Source: Sandaracinus sp.
GTDB taxonomy: Bacteria; Myxococcota_A; Polyangia; Polyangiales; Houyiibacteriaceae
Direction of reading: 5' to 3'
Assembly (NCBI GenBank): GCA_020633125.1
Contig: JACKEH010000014.1
Coordinates: 1 to 64,000 of the forward strand
DNA: 64,000 nucleotides
The position numbers and the translations under genes were made by a program. The notes under the pieces are model-generated. The model was not told where the DNA came from, searched no databases, and saw only the letters and a program-made list of their open reading frames with translations. Below are positions 1-7,022 of this stretch, one piece after another. Positions within the stretch are counted from its first letter, which is position 1. The number at the start of each line of letters is the position of its first letter.

Positions 1-2138
1 CCGAGGAAGAGTCGCGCTCGACGCGTCGGGTGCAGGTAGGGCGCGTCGACGTCGAGCGTCGCGTCGGTGCGCACGCTCGGCATCAAGCCGGTCATCGCAT
101 GCACCAACGCTTCGACCCGACCGCGCGCGTCGAAGAAGTCGTAGTCGCCTGCCTCGCCGATCCACGCGGGCCGCTCACCCACGAGGAGCAGACCGATGGC
201 CGGCTGCTCGCGCGGCAACGCGACGTCCTCGTCCTTCGAGTGATGCGTGAGCCCCCACGCCGCGTCGCCCTTCCCTTCGCGCGCGCGGAAGATGCGCCCG
301 AGCTCGAAGAGGTTCGCCGACGTCGCCTGGTGACGCAGCGCGACCGAAGCCGCGTTCGCGAGGCCGGGCAAGAGCGAGGGCCGCATCACGTCGCGACCGC
401 CGAGCGGGTTCTGCAACGCGACCAGGTCGGAGAGTGGGCTCTGCGCGCCGCTCGGCACCAACGCCAACGCCTCGTCGCGCGGCACGAAGCCGTAGCAGAC
501 CGCTTCGTGAAGCCCGACGCTCGCGGCCGTCTCGCGGAGGCGACGCTCGAAACGCAGCGCCGGCGAGGTGCCGACGCGCGAAGGACGCACCGCCGGGATC
601 GTCGTCGGCACGTGCTCGTAGCCGTGAATCCGACCGACCTCTTCGACCAGATCCGCTTCGCGGCCGAGGTCGGGACGCCACGTCGGCGCGTGCACGGTGA
701 TCGCGTCGTCGCCGTCGTCGAGGATCTCGCAGCCGAGCGCCGCGAGCACCTTCGCCGGCACGTCGCGCGGCACGTCGTACCCGAGCAGGAGGCTCGCGCG
801 CGCACGCGTCATCGTGATCTTCGTGGGCTCGATCGCGACCGGGTACACGTCGAGCGCTTCACGCACCGCGACGCCGCCGCCGAGCTCCGCCATCAACGCC
901 GCCGCACGCGCGAGCACCCACGGCACGTCGTTCGGGTCGACGCCACGCTCGAAGCGATGGCTCGCGTCGGTGTGAAGACCGAGGCGACGCGAGGTGCGAC
1001 GCACCGAACGCGCGTCGAAGTAGGCGCACTCGATCGCGACGTGGCGCGTCTTGGCGCCCATCTCGCTCTCGAGCCCGCCCATCACGCCCGCTACGGCGAC
1101 CGGACCTTCGCCGTCGCAGATGAGCAGGTCGTCGCTCGTGAAGGTGCGCTCGACCTCGTCGAGGGTCTTCATCGTCTCGCCTTGGTGCGCGAGACGAACC
1201 TCGATGCGGCCGCCGCGAAGGCGCTCGAGATCGAAGCCGTGAATCGGGTGCCCGGTCTCGAGCATCACGAGGTTCGTCGCGTCGACGAGCGCGGAGATCG
1301 AGCGATGCCCGAGCACGTGCAGGCGGTGACGCAGCCAGAAGGGCGACGCGCCGTCCTTCACGCCGACCACGAAGGCCGCGCCGTAGCGCGGGCAACGCGC
1401 GGGATCGGGAAGGTCGACGCGGAAGCCGCTCAGATCGAGGTCCCCGACGTGACCGACGCCGTCGCCGTGCCACTCGAGGTGAAGGCGACCGTGGCCCTCC
1501 TGCGAGAGCACGCCCGACGCGACCTCCTTCGCGCGAATGGCTGGACGCGCGAAGGGGAGCCCGAAGACGGCGGCGAGATCGCGCGCGACGCCGAGGTGAC
1601 CGAGGCAGTCCGGCCGGTTCGGCGTGAGGCTGATCTCGAACGCGACGTCGTCCGTCGGAAGCGCATCGGCGAGCGAGGTGCCGGGCGCCGGCGCCTCGGG
1701 CGCGCCGTGCTCGCCGAAGACGAAGATGCCTTCGTGATCGTCACCGAGGCCGAGCTCGTCCTCCGCGCAGATCATGCCGCAGCTCACGACGCCGCCGAGC
1801 TTGCGCTCGCCGATCTCGAGCAAGCTTCCGTCCGCGGTGGGCAGACGCGCGCCGAGCTGCGCGAAGAGCACGTGACCGCCGGGCGCCGGCACGTTCGAAG
1901 CGCCGCAGACGACCTCGATCTCCTGCGCACCGTCGAAGACGCGCACGAGCGTGAGCTTGTCGCGGTTCGGGTGCGGCGACTTCGCGAGCACCTTCGCGAC
2001 GACGACCTTCTCGGGCGCCACGAAGCGGTGCATCTCTTCGACCTCGAGGCCGACCGACGTGAGCTTCTCGGCGACCTCGTCGGGCGTGGCCTCGAGACCG
2101 GGGAGGAGCTCCTTCAACCAACGGTAGCTGACGCGCAT
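1..2138 (-). CDS. pheT: Phenylalanyl-tRNA synthetase beta subunit, 3' end cut by window edge
   Basis: This is the large subunit of the cytoplasmic alpha2beta2 enzyme that charges tRNA-Phe. The minus-strand frame is open from an ATG at 2138 to base 1, about 712 codons; the family is usually near 800 residues, so the C-terminal anticodon-binding (FDX-ACB) region lies beyond the edge. It starts MRVSYRWLKELLPGLE. The tRNA-binding OB-fold motif (SPHPNRDKLTLVRV) follows, then the B3/B4 editing region (ETGHPIHGFDLERL) and the B5/catalytic-like core (EADLVEEVGRIHGYE). The gene lies 103 nt downstream of pheS in the same direction, the usual pheST order. I saw no frameshift in the parts translated by hand. 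Confidence 0.95.
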   Translation of the reverse strand, partial: MRVSYRWLKELLPGLEATPDEVAEKLTSVGLEVEEMHRFVAPEKVVVAKVLAKSPHPNRDKLTLVRVFDGAQEIEVVCGASNVPAPGGHVLFAQLGARLPTADGSLLEIGERKLGGVVSCGMICAEDELGLGDDHEGIFVFGEHGAPEAPAPGTSLADALPTDDVAFEISLTPNRPDCLGHLGVARDLAAVFGLPFARPAIRAKEVASGVLSQEGHGRLHLEWHGDGVGHVGDLDLSGFRVDLPDPARCPRYGAAFVVGVKDGASPFWLRHRLHVLGHRSISALVDATNLVMLETGHPIHGFDLERLRGGRIEVRLAHQGETMKTLDEVERTFTSDDLLICDGEGPVAVAGVMGGLESEMGAKTRHVAIECAYFDARSVRRTSRRLGLHTDASHRFERGVDPNDVPWVLARAAALMAELGGGVAVREALDVYPVAIEPTKITMTRARASLLLGYDVPRDVPAKVLAALGCEILDDGDDAITVHAPTWRPDLGREADLVEEVGRIHGYEHVPTTIPAVRPSRVGTSPALRFERRLRETAASVGLHEAVCYGFVPRDEALALVPSGAQSPLSDLVALQNPLGGRDVMRPSLLPGLANAASVALRHQATSANLFELGRIFRAREGKGDAAWGLTHHSKDEDVALPREQPAIGLLLVGERPAWIGEAGDYDFFDARGRVEALVHAMTGLMPSVRTDATLDVDAPYLHPTRRARLFL

Positions 2139-2241
2139 GGGACTCTCTGTGCGGGCGCCCGAACGGCGCGGTGCGAAAGACGATTCGAAAGGGGCGAGGC
2201 TTCGCTCGCGGCGCGAGAACGGAGACGACTCGAGGGAGGGG

Positions 2242-3267
2242 TCAGAACCCGCCGAGGAAGCGGACGTCGTTCTCGAAGAGCAGCTTGATGTTCGGGACGC
2301 CGAACTTGACCATCGCCATGCGGTCGATGCCCATGCCGAAGGCGAAGCCGCTCACCTTCGTCGGGTCGTAGCCGACGTGCTCGAAGACGACGGGGTGAAT
2401 CATCCCGCAGCCGCCGATCTCCATCCACGAGCCGCCGGGACGACGCGCGTCGACTTCGGCGCCGGGCTCGACGAAGGGGAAGTAGCTCGGGCGCAGGCGC
2501 ACCTCGATGGCCTCGCCGTAGAGGCGCTCGAGGAAACGCTGAAGCACGCCCTTGAGGTCCGCCATCGTGACCTTCTCGTCGACGAGGAAGCCTTCGATCT
2601 GGTGGAACATCGGCGAGTGCGTCGCGTCGTCGTCGCGGCGGTAGACCGCGCCGGCGCTCACCACCGCGAGCGGCGGCGGACGGCGCGACATCTCGCGAAT
2701 CTGCATCGTCGAGGTGTGCGTGCGCAGCAGCGTGCCGCGGTCGCCGGCGCCCTTGCCGCGATCGACGAAGAAGGTGTCCTGCATGTCGGTCGCCGGGTGA
2801 TCCGGCGGGAAGCCGAGGCGATCGAAGCAGTTCTCGTGCAGGTCGATCTCGGGACCGTCGACGACCTCGAAGCCGAGGCTCTCGAAGATGTCGAGCAGCT
2901 CGTGCCGCACGCGCGTGATCGGGTGCAGGCGACCGGGAAGCACGCCGCGGCCCGGGAGGGTGACGTCGAAGGGCGCCTTCAGGTCGGCCTCGCGCGCCTC
3001 ACGAAGCAACGCGTCGAGTCGCGCGGAGAAGCGGGCCTCGATCTTCTGCTTCACCTCGTTGGCGGCTTGGCCCTTGGGCTTGCGCTGGTCGCCGGGGAGC
3101 TCGCGCATGAGCTTGAGCACCGAGGTGAGCGAGCCGTTGGCGCCCACGAAACGCGCGTTGATCTCGCGAAGCTCTTGCTCGGTCTTGGCGACCTCGAACG
3201 CACCGCCCTCGAGCTCGGTGAGGATGGAGCGAAGGCCTTCGTCGAAGCGGGACACGGCGTCGGACAT
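2242..3267 (-). CDS. pheS: Phenylalanyl-tRNA synthetase alpha subunit
   Basis: Catalytic subunit of Phe-tRNA synthetase, 341 residues, the normal family length. The N-terminal helical coiled-coil arm occupies about residues 1-90. The class II core follows: motif 2 near HTSTMQIREM and AVYRRDDDATHSPMFHQIEG, and the C-terminal motif 3 region GFAFGMGIDRMAMVKFGVPNIKLL. The open frame continues upstream to about 3669, but the ATG at 3267 (MSDAVSRFDEGLRS) matches the family length, and the upstream part is a decayed duplicate of this same 5' end. pheT follows in the same direction, so the two are probably co-transcribed. The gene is not next to infC, rpmI or rplT, its common neighbours in other bacteria. 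Confidence 0.95.
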   Translation of the reverse strand: MSDAVSRFDEGLRSILTELEGGAFEVAKTEQELREINARFVGANGSLTSVLKLMRELPGDQRKPKGQAANEVKQKIEARFSARLDALLREAREADLKAPFDVTLPGRGVLPGRLHPITRVRHELLDIFESLGFEVVDGPEIDLHENCFDRLGFPPDHPATDMQDTFFVDRGKGAGDRGTLLRTHTSTMQIREMSRRPPPLAVVSAGAVYRRDDDATHSPMFHQIEGFLVDEKVTMADLKGVLQRFLERLYGEAIEVRLRPSYFPFVEPGAEVDARRPGGSWMEIGGCGMIHPVVFEHVGYDPTKVSGFAFGMGIDRMAMVKFGVPNIKLLFENDVRFLGGF

Positions 3268-3375
3268 GGTCGGGCGCACATAGCAACGGACGGGCCGGCT
3301 GTCAGCCTGGCGTGTGCCCGACGCCGGCGGGAGCCCGCGGTGCTTCGTGATGCTCGGCCTCGGTGGAAGCTCGGG

Positions 3376-3712
3376 GCCTCGATCTGCTCGCTTCACCTCG
3401 TTGGCGGCTTGGCCCTTGGGCTTTCGATGGGGTGAGCCGGGTGTCGGTCGCTCGCGCATTCGACCAGGTTTCGAGGCGACCGAGGTCGAGCGAGCCGTTG
3501 GCGCCCACGAAACGACGCGTTGATCCTGCGGGCTCTTGCTCGGTCTGGGAGGATCGACTCGCGTCGAACTGCGCGCGTGACCCTCGAGCTCGCTCGTGCG
3601 GATGGAGCGAAGGGGTGCCTCGCTACGTCGAAGCGCGCACGACACGGCGTCGGACATGGTCGGGCGCACATTCGCGAACGGACGTGCGTGAGGCGGTCAG
3701 CCGTGCGGGATT
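3376..3712 (-). pseudogene. Decayed tandem copy of the pheS leader and 5' end
   Basis: Directly upstream of pheS on the same strand is a degenerate second copy of its first ~75 codons plus leader. Exact blocks shared with pheS are 3048-3081 with 3390-3423 (34 nt), 3127-3153 with 3488-3514 (27 nt) and 3251-3280 with 3641-3670 (30 nt). The offsets grow from 342 to 361 to 390, so the copy has gained bases. Translated pieces still read MSDAVS, LRSI.TSELEG and RKPKGQAANEVK, but in different frames. The sequence 5' of the ATG is also partly duplicated. It is a non-coding relic, or a leader that kept some structure; a regulatory role is only a guess. Confidence 0.8.
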
Positions 3713-3774
3713 CGCGCGAGGAGAAGGACGAGCCAACGAGCGACACGAGCAGCTCGGTGCGGTGCGAGGTCGCG

Positions 3775-4080
3775 TCGTGAGCTCGCGCGCACGACACGAC
3801 TCGCGAGTGTGGTTCGGGTGGCTCCGTGCGGAGCAGCTCACGCGCACGACACGAGCGTTCGTGGTTCGGTGCGGTGGCTCCGTGCGGAGCAGCTCACGCG
3901 CACGACACGAGCGTTCGTGGTTCGGTGCGGTGGCTCCGTGCGGAGCAGCTCACGCGCACGACACGAGCGTTCGTGGTTCGGTGCGGTGGCTCCGTGTGGG
4001 GCAGCTGCGCACGACGTGACTCGCGCGGCCGGGCTCGCGCACGACACGACTCGCACCGGCGGGTGCGGAGCAGCTGCCGC
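3775..4080. repeat. 56-bp tandem repeat array with degenerate edges
   Basis: A unit of exactly 56 bp recurs with starts at 3831, 3887 and 3943, and a fourth, diverging copy starts at 3999. A looser copy precedes it from about 3775, and scattered pieces (CGCACGACACGACTCGC) continue to about 4080. Each unit holds a small inverted repeat CACGA-GCGT-TCGTG. The array fills the space between the decayed pheS copy and the stop of the EnvC-like gene. The open frames across it have repetitive, unnatural composition and are not called genes. Together with the pheS relic it makes about 820 bp without a gene. Confidence 0.85.
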
Positions 4081-4085
4081 GAACG

Positions 4086-5087
4086 TCAGAGCCCGAGCCA
4101 GCCGCGCGTGTCGACGCTGCGCGTGCCCTCGCGAACCTCGAAATAGAGCGGCTCGCCGCCGAGGTTGCCGAGCAGCGCGCCCTGACCGACCCACTCGCCG
4201 ACCGCGAGGCCCGTGCGCGCGAGGCCCGCGTAGAGCGTGTAGTGGCCGTCGCCGTGATCGAGCACGATCGTCTGACCGAGCGTGCCGTAGCGGCCTGCGA
4301 ACGCGACGCGGCCGTCGGCCACCGAAACCACCGGGCTGCCGGCGGGCGACAAGACCTCGATGCCGCGGCCGTCTTCCCGACTCGCCTCACGCATCGCGCC
4401 TCCGCCACGCACCGGCAGCGGCAGACGGCCACGCAATGCACCGAAGCCGCTGGTCGGCTCGCTGCCGTGAACGCGGAAGGTGCCGTGTTGCATCGGCGGG
4501 AGCGGCGCGACGGGGAGCGCCGGGAGCATTCGCGGATCGAAGACGTTCTGGAACGCCGCCGTCGCCGCGGCCTGCTCCGCCGCACGCGCACGCTGCGCCT
4601 CGGCCTCGCGACGCGCCTCCGCGATGCGGCCGTCCGCGAGCGAGAGCTCCGCGCGAAGCGACTCCTCGCGCTGCCGCAAGAAACGCGACGAGCGCACGTC
4701 GCGCGAGACCATGCGTTCGAGCCGCTCGACCCGCGAGAGGTGCCCGAGCAACGCCTCGAAGCCCCCCGCGACCGGCAGCATGCCGCTGCGGCGCAGCCGG
4801 TAGAGCGCGCGGGCGCGGGCGCGAAGGCTCTCTTCGGTGTGGGCACGCTGTTCGGCGAGCGCCGCGACCTCGGCCTCGAGCCGAACCTTCTCCGACTCGG
4901 CTTCGGCGACCGGATCGTTCACTTCCGCTGGCGCCACGGGCGGTGCGGCGGGCGCAGGCGCCGCGTAGGTCGGCGCCGACGCGTACGGGTTCGGCGGCGA
5001 CGCCCAGCCCTGCGGCGCGTAGCTCGGCTGCGCGAGCACGGGAGAGCCGAGAGCGACGACGAGCGCGACGAGTCGAAGGCGACGCAT
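4086..5087 (-). CDS. EnvC-like murein hydrolase activator, coiled coil plus degenerate LytM/M23 domain
   Basis: An exported 333-residue protein probably working with FtsEX to control amidases at the division septum. Residues 1-20 form a signal peptide (LRLVALVVALGSPVLAQ), then a Pro/Ala/Tyr-rich linker, then a charged coiled coil at about 55-165 (ESEKVRLEAEVAALAEQ), and a C-terminal LytM/M23 fold from about 225. The zinc ligands of active M23 enzymes are missing: HxxxD is replaced by RGIEVLS and the HxH strand reads PLYFEVR. That is the state of EnvC-type activators, not hydrolases. ftsX lies 15 nt upstream and ftsE before it. I chose the ATG at 5087 over a GTG two codons earlier. Confidence 0.8.
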   Translation of the reverse strand: MRRLRLVALVVALGSPVLAQPSYAPQGWASPPNPYASAPTYAAPAPAAPPVAPAEVNDPVAEAESEKVRLEAEVAALAEQRAHTEESLRARARALYRLRRSGMLPVAGGFEALLGHLSRVERLERMVSRDVRSSRFLRQREESLRAELSLADGRIAEARREAEAQRARAAEQAAATAAFQNVFDPRMLPALPVAPLPPMQHGTFRVHGSEPTSGFGALRGRLPLPVRGGGAMREASREDGRGIEVLSPAGSPVVSVADGRVAFAGRYGTLGQTIVLDHGDGHYTLYAGLARTGLAVGEWVGQGALLGNLGGEPLYFEVREGTRSVDTRGWLGL

Positions 5088-5102
5088 GATCACACCGAGG
5101 GT

Positions 5103-5984
5103 TCAGACCGTGAGGTAGCGGCGAAGCGAGAGCGCGCTGCCCATCGCGCCGATGAACGCGCCGCCGAAGATCAGCGCGACGAGCATCCAGGGCTGCAGGA
5201 ACGCCGCGCGAATGCCGGTGAGCGCCGCCAGGCTGGCGTCCAGCTCACCTCGCAACGCCAAGAAGCCGAAGAAGAGCACCAGCACGGCCAGCGCCGCAGC
5301 GGCGAACCCTTGGAACGTGCCTTCGACGACGAAGGGCCCCCGCACGAACGCGTCGGTCGCGCCGCAGAGCTTGAGGACCTCGATCTCGTCGCGACGGCGC
5401 GCGACCGCGAGACGAATCGTGTTGCCGATGACCGCGAGCACGCAGAGCGCGACGAGCAGCGCGAGCGCGCCCGCGAGCCCACGACCGGCGCTCAACAAAC
5501 TCTCGAGCCGGTCGAACCAGCCGCGGTAGGTCTCGACGTCCTCCACCGCGCGAAGCTGCGCGACGCGCGCCGCCATGGCGTCGATGCGCGAGGGATCGGT
5601 GCCGGTCGCCAGCGAGAGCTCGAGCGAGGGCGGGAAGACCTCGGGGGGAAGCGCCGCGAGGTCCGCGGAGACCTCGGCGTGCTGGAGGAAGAGCGCGCGG
5701 GCGTCTTCGGCCGTGAGCTCCTCGACCGCCCGCACCTCGGGAAGGCTCTCGAGCACGACTCGAAGCTGTGCGACGTCCGCCGCCTGCGCTCCGTCGCGCA
5801 GGTAGACGGTCATGCGCGCGCTCTCGCCCCAACGCTCGGCGAGCGCGGAGAGATTGGTCAGCGCCAGAAGCGCTCCCGCGACGCAGAGAAACGCCACGCT
5901 GAGGCTCGAGATGGCCACCAGATAGAGCCGCAGCTCTTCACGCAGCCCACGCTTCGCTCGCCCGATCAGCGTCTTCAGCTCCAT
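5103..5984 (-). CDS. ftsX: Cell division protein FtsX
   Basis: Membrane subunit of the FtsEX complex, an ABC-type machine that transmits ATP hydrolysis across the membrane to peptidoglycan hydrolase activators. 293 residues. There is one N-terminal TM helix (LYLVAISSLSVAFLCVAGALL), a periplasmic loop at about 50-170 (MTVYLRDGAQAADV...), and three C-terminal TM helices (LAGALALLVALCVLAVIG; FAAAALAVLVLFFGFLAL; PWMLVALIFGGAFIGAMGSAL). The ATG at 5984 is preceded by AGAGGA at good spacing, which favours it over an in-frame GTG at 6002. It sits between ftsE and the EnvC-like gene, the logical order for this complex. Confidence 0.9.
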   Translation of the reverse strand: MELKTLIGRAKRGLREELRLYLVAISSLSVAFLCVAGALLALTNLSALAERWGESARMTVYLRDGAQAADVAQLRVVLESLPEVRAVEELTAEDARALFLQHAEVSADLAALPPEVFPPSLELSLATGTDPSRIDAMAARVAQLRAVEDVETYRGWFDRLESLLSAGRGLAGALALLVALCVLAVIGNTIRLAVARRRDEIEVLKLCGATDAFVRGPFVVEGTFQGFAAAALAVLVLFFGFLALRGELDASLAALTGIRAAFLQPWMLVALIFGGAFIGAMGSALSLRRYLTV

Positions 5985-6071
5985 CGTCTGTCCTCTGCCC
6001 ACGAGGGGCCTCGAGCCGCGTTCGCCCTGCGGCTCGGTGTTCTTCTCGACGTCAGCGCGCAGGCGCGACGT

Positions 6072-6899
6072 TCATCCCGCGACCACCCGAAGCCCGCTGC
6101 CCTCGTGGGTCGGCGGCTTCGACTCGCCCGCACCTGGCCAGCTCCGCAGGCCCGTGCGCGCTTCCAACACCCGGCCGTCGTCGAGCGCGATGATCCGGTG
6201 ATCGCGCTTGCCGATCAGCGAGTGGTCGTGCGTCGCGAAGAGCACCGTGGTGCCCGTCGCGTGAATCTCTTCGAAGAGCGTGAGGATGTCGATCGCGAGG
6301 TGCGGATCGAGGTTGCCGGTCGGCTCGTCCGCGAGGATGAGCGCCGGCTCGGTCACGATCGCACGCGCGACCGCGACGCGCTGTTGCTCGCCGCCGCTCA
6401 GGCCCTCGGTGCGGTCGCCACCGCGTCCCGCGAGGCCGACACGCTCGAGCGCTTCGGCGACACGCGCGCGCACCAGACGCGGCGGCATGTCGAGGATCTC
6501 GAGGGCGACCGCGACGTTCTCGTACACGGTCCAATGCTTCACGACCTTGAAGTCCTGGAAGACGATCCCGAGGTTCCGACGCAGAAAGGGGATCGAGCTC
6601 GACTTCAGGCGCGCGACGTCGCGACCGGCGAAGCGGATGCGTCCCGCGTCGACCGTGTGCTTGCGGTAGACGAGCTGGAGCAACGTGCTCTTGCCCGCGC
6701 CGCTCGGCCCGGTGACGAAGCAGAACTCGCCACGCTCGATGACGAGGTTCACGCCTCGAAGCGTCGGCTGGTCCTTGCGGAAGTATTTGTAGACGTCCTC
6801 GAACACGAGGATGGGCCGGTTCGCTCGACTGTCCTGCTGCGCGCCTGCGCGGAAGAACGCGAAGGGGCGCACCACCTTGCCGTCGGATCCTCGTGCCAT
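6072..6899 (-). CDS. ftsE: Cell division ATP-binding protein FtsE
   Basis: Cytoplasmic ABC ATPase partner of FtsX. About 275 residues from the ATG at 6899; the open frame extends 12 codons upstream but with a poor start context. It has Walker A GPSGAGKS, Q-loop FQDFKVV, signature LSGGEQQRVAVARA, Walker B LILADEPTGNLD and the switch histidine in FATHD. There is an N-terminal extension of about 30 residues (ARGSDGKVVRPFAFFRAG) and a C-terminal tail beyond the usual ~220-residue FtsE length. ftsX starts 87 nt downstream. Confidence 0.9.
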   Translation of the reverse strand: MARGSDGKVVRPFAFFRAGAQQDSRANRPILVFEDVYKYFRKDQPTLRGVNLVIERGEFCFVTGPSGAGKSTLLQLVYRKHTVDAGRIRFAGRDVARLKSSSIPFLRRNLGIVFQDFKVVKHWTVYENVAVALEILDMPPRLVRARVAEALERVGLAGRGGDRTEGLSGGEQQRVAVARAIVTEPALILADEPTGNLDPHLAIDILTLFEEIHATGTTVLFATHDHSLIGKRDHRIIALDDGRVLEARTGLRSWPGAGESKPPTHEGSGLRVVAG

Positions 6900-7022
6900 G
6901 CAGTTCGGATAACGGAGGCTTGGTCCAGCACGCAAAAAAACGGCGTGGCGAAACGCGTCGGGGCGCGAGCCCTCGCGGACGCGCGCCCCTGCTTGGGATC
7001 GGCTCGAAGCCGATCGAAGGCC

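Noticed and set aside
3268..3669. N-terminal extension of PheS to 475 residues
   Set aside because: The extra part is the decayed duplicate of the pheS 5' end read through; the ATG at 3267 gives the normal family length.
3775..4080. CRISPR-like array
   Set aside because: Units abut directly with no unique spacers and no cas genes nearby.
3838..4194. Small open frames inside the 56-bp repeat array
   Set aside because: Their peptides only repeat the array (RELLRTEPPH-type units) and have no start context.
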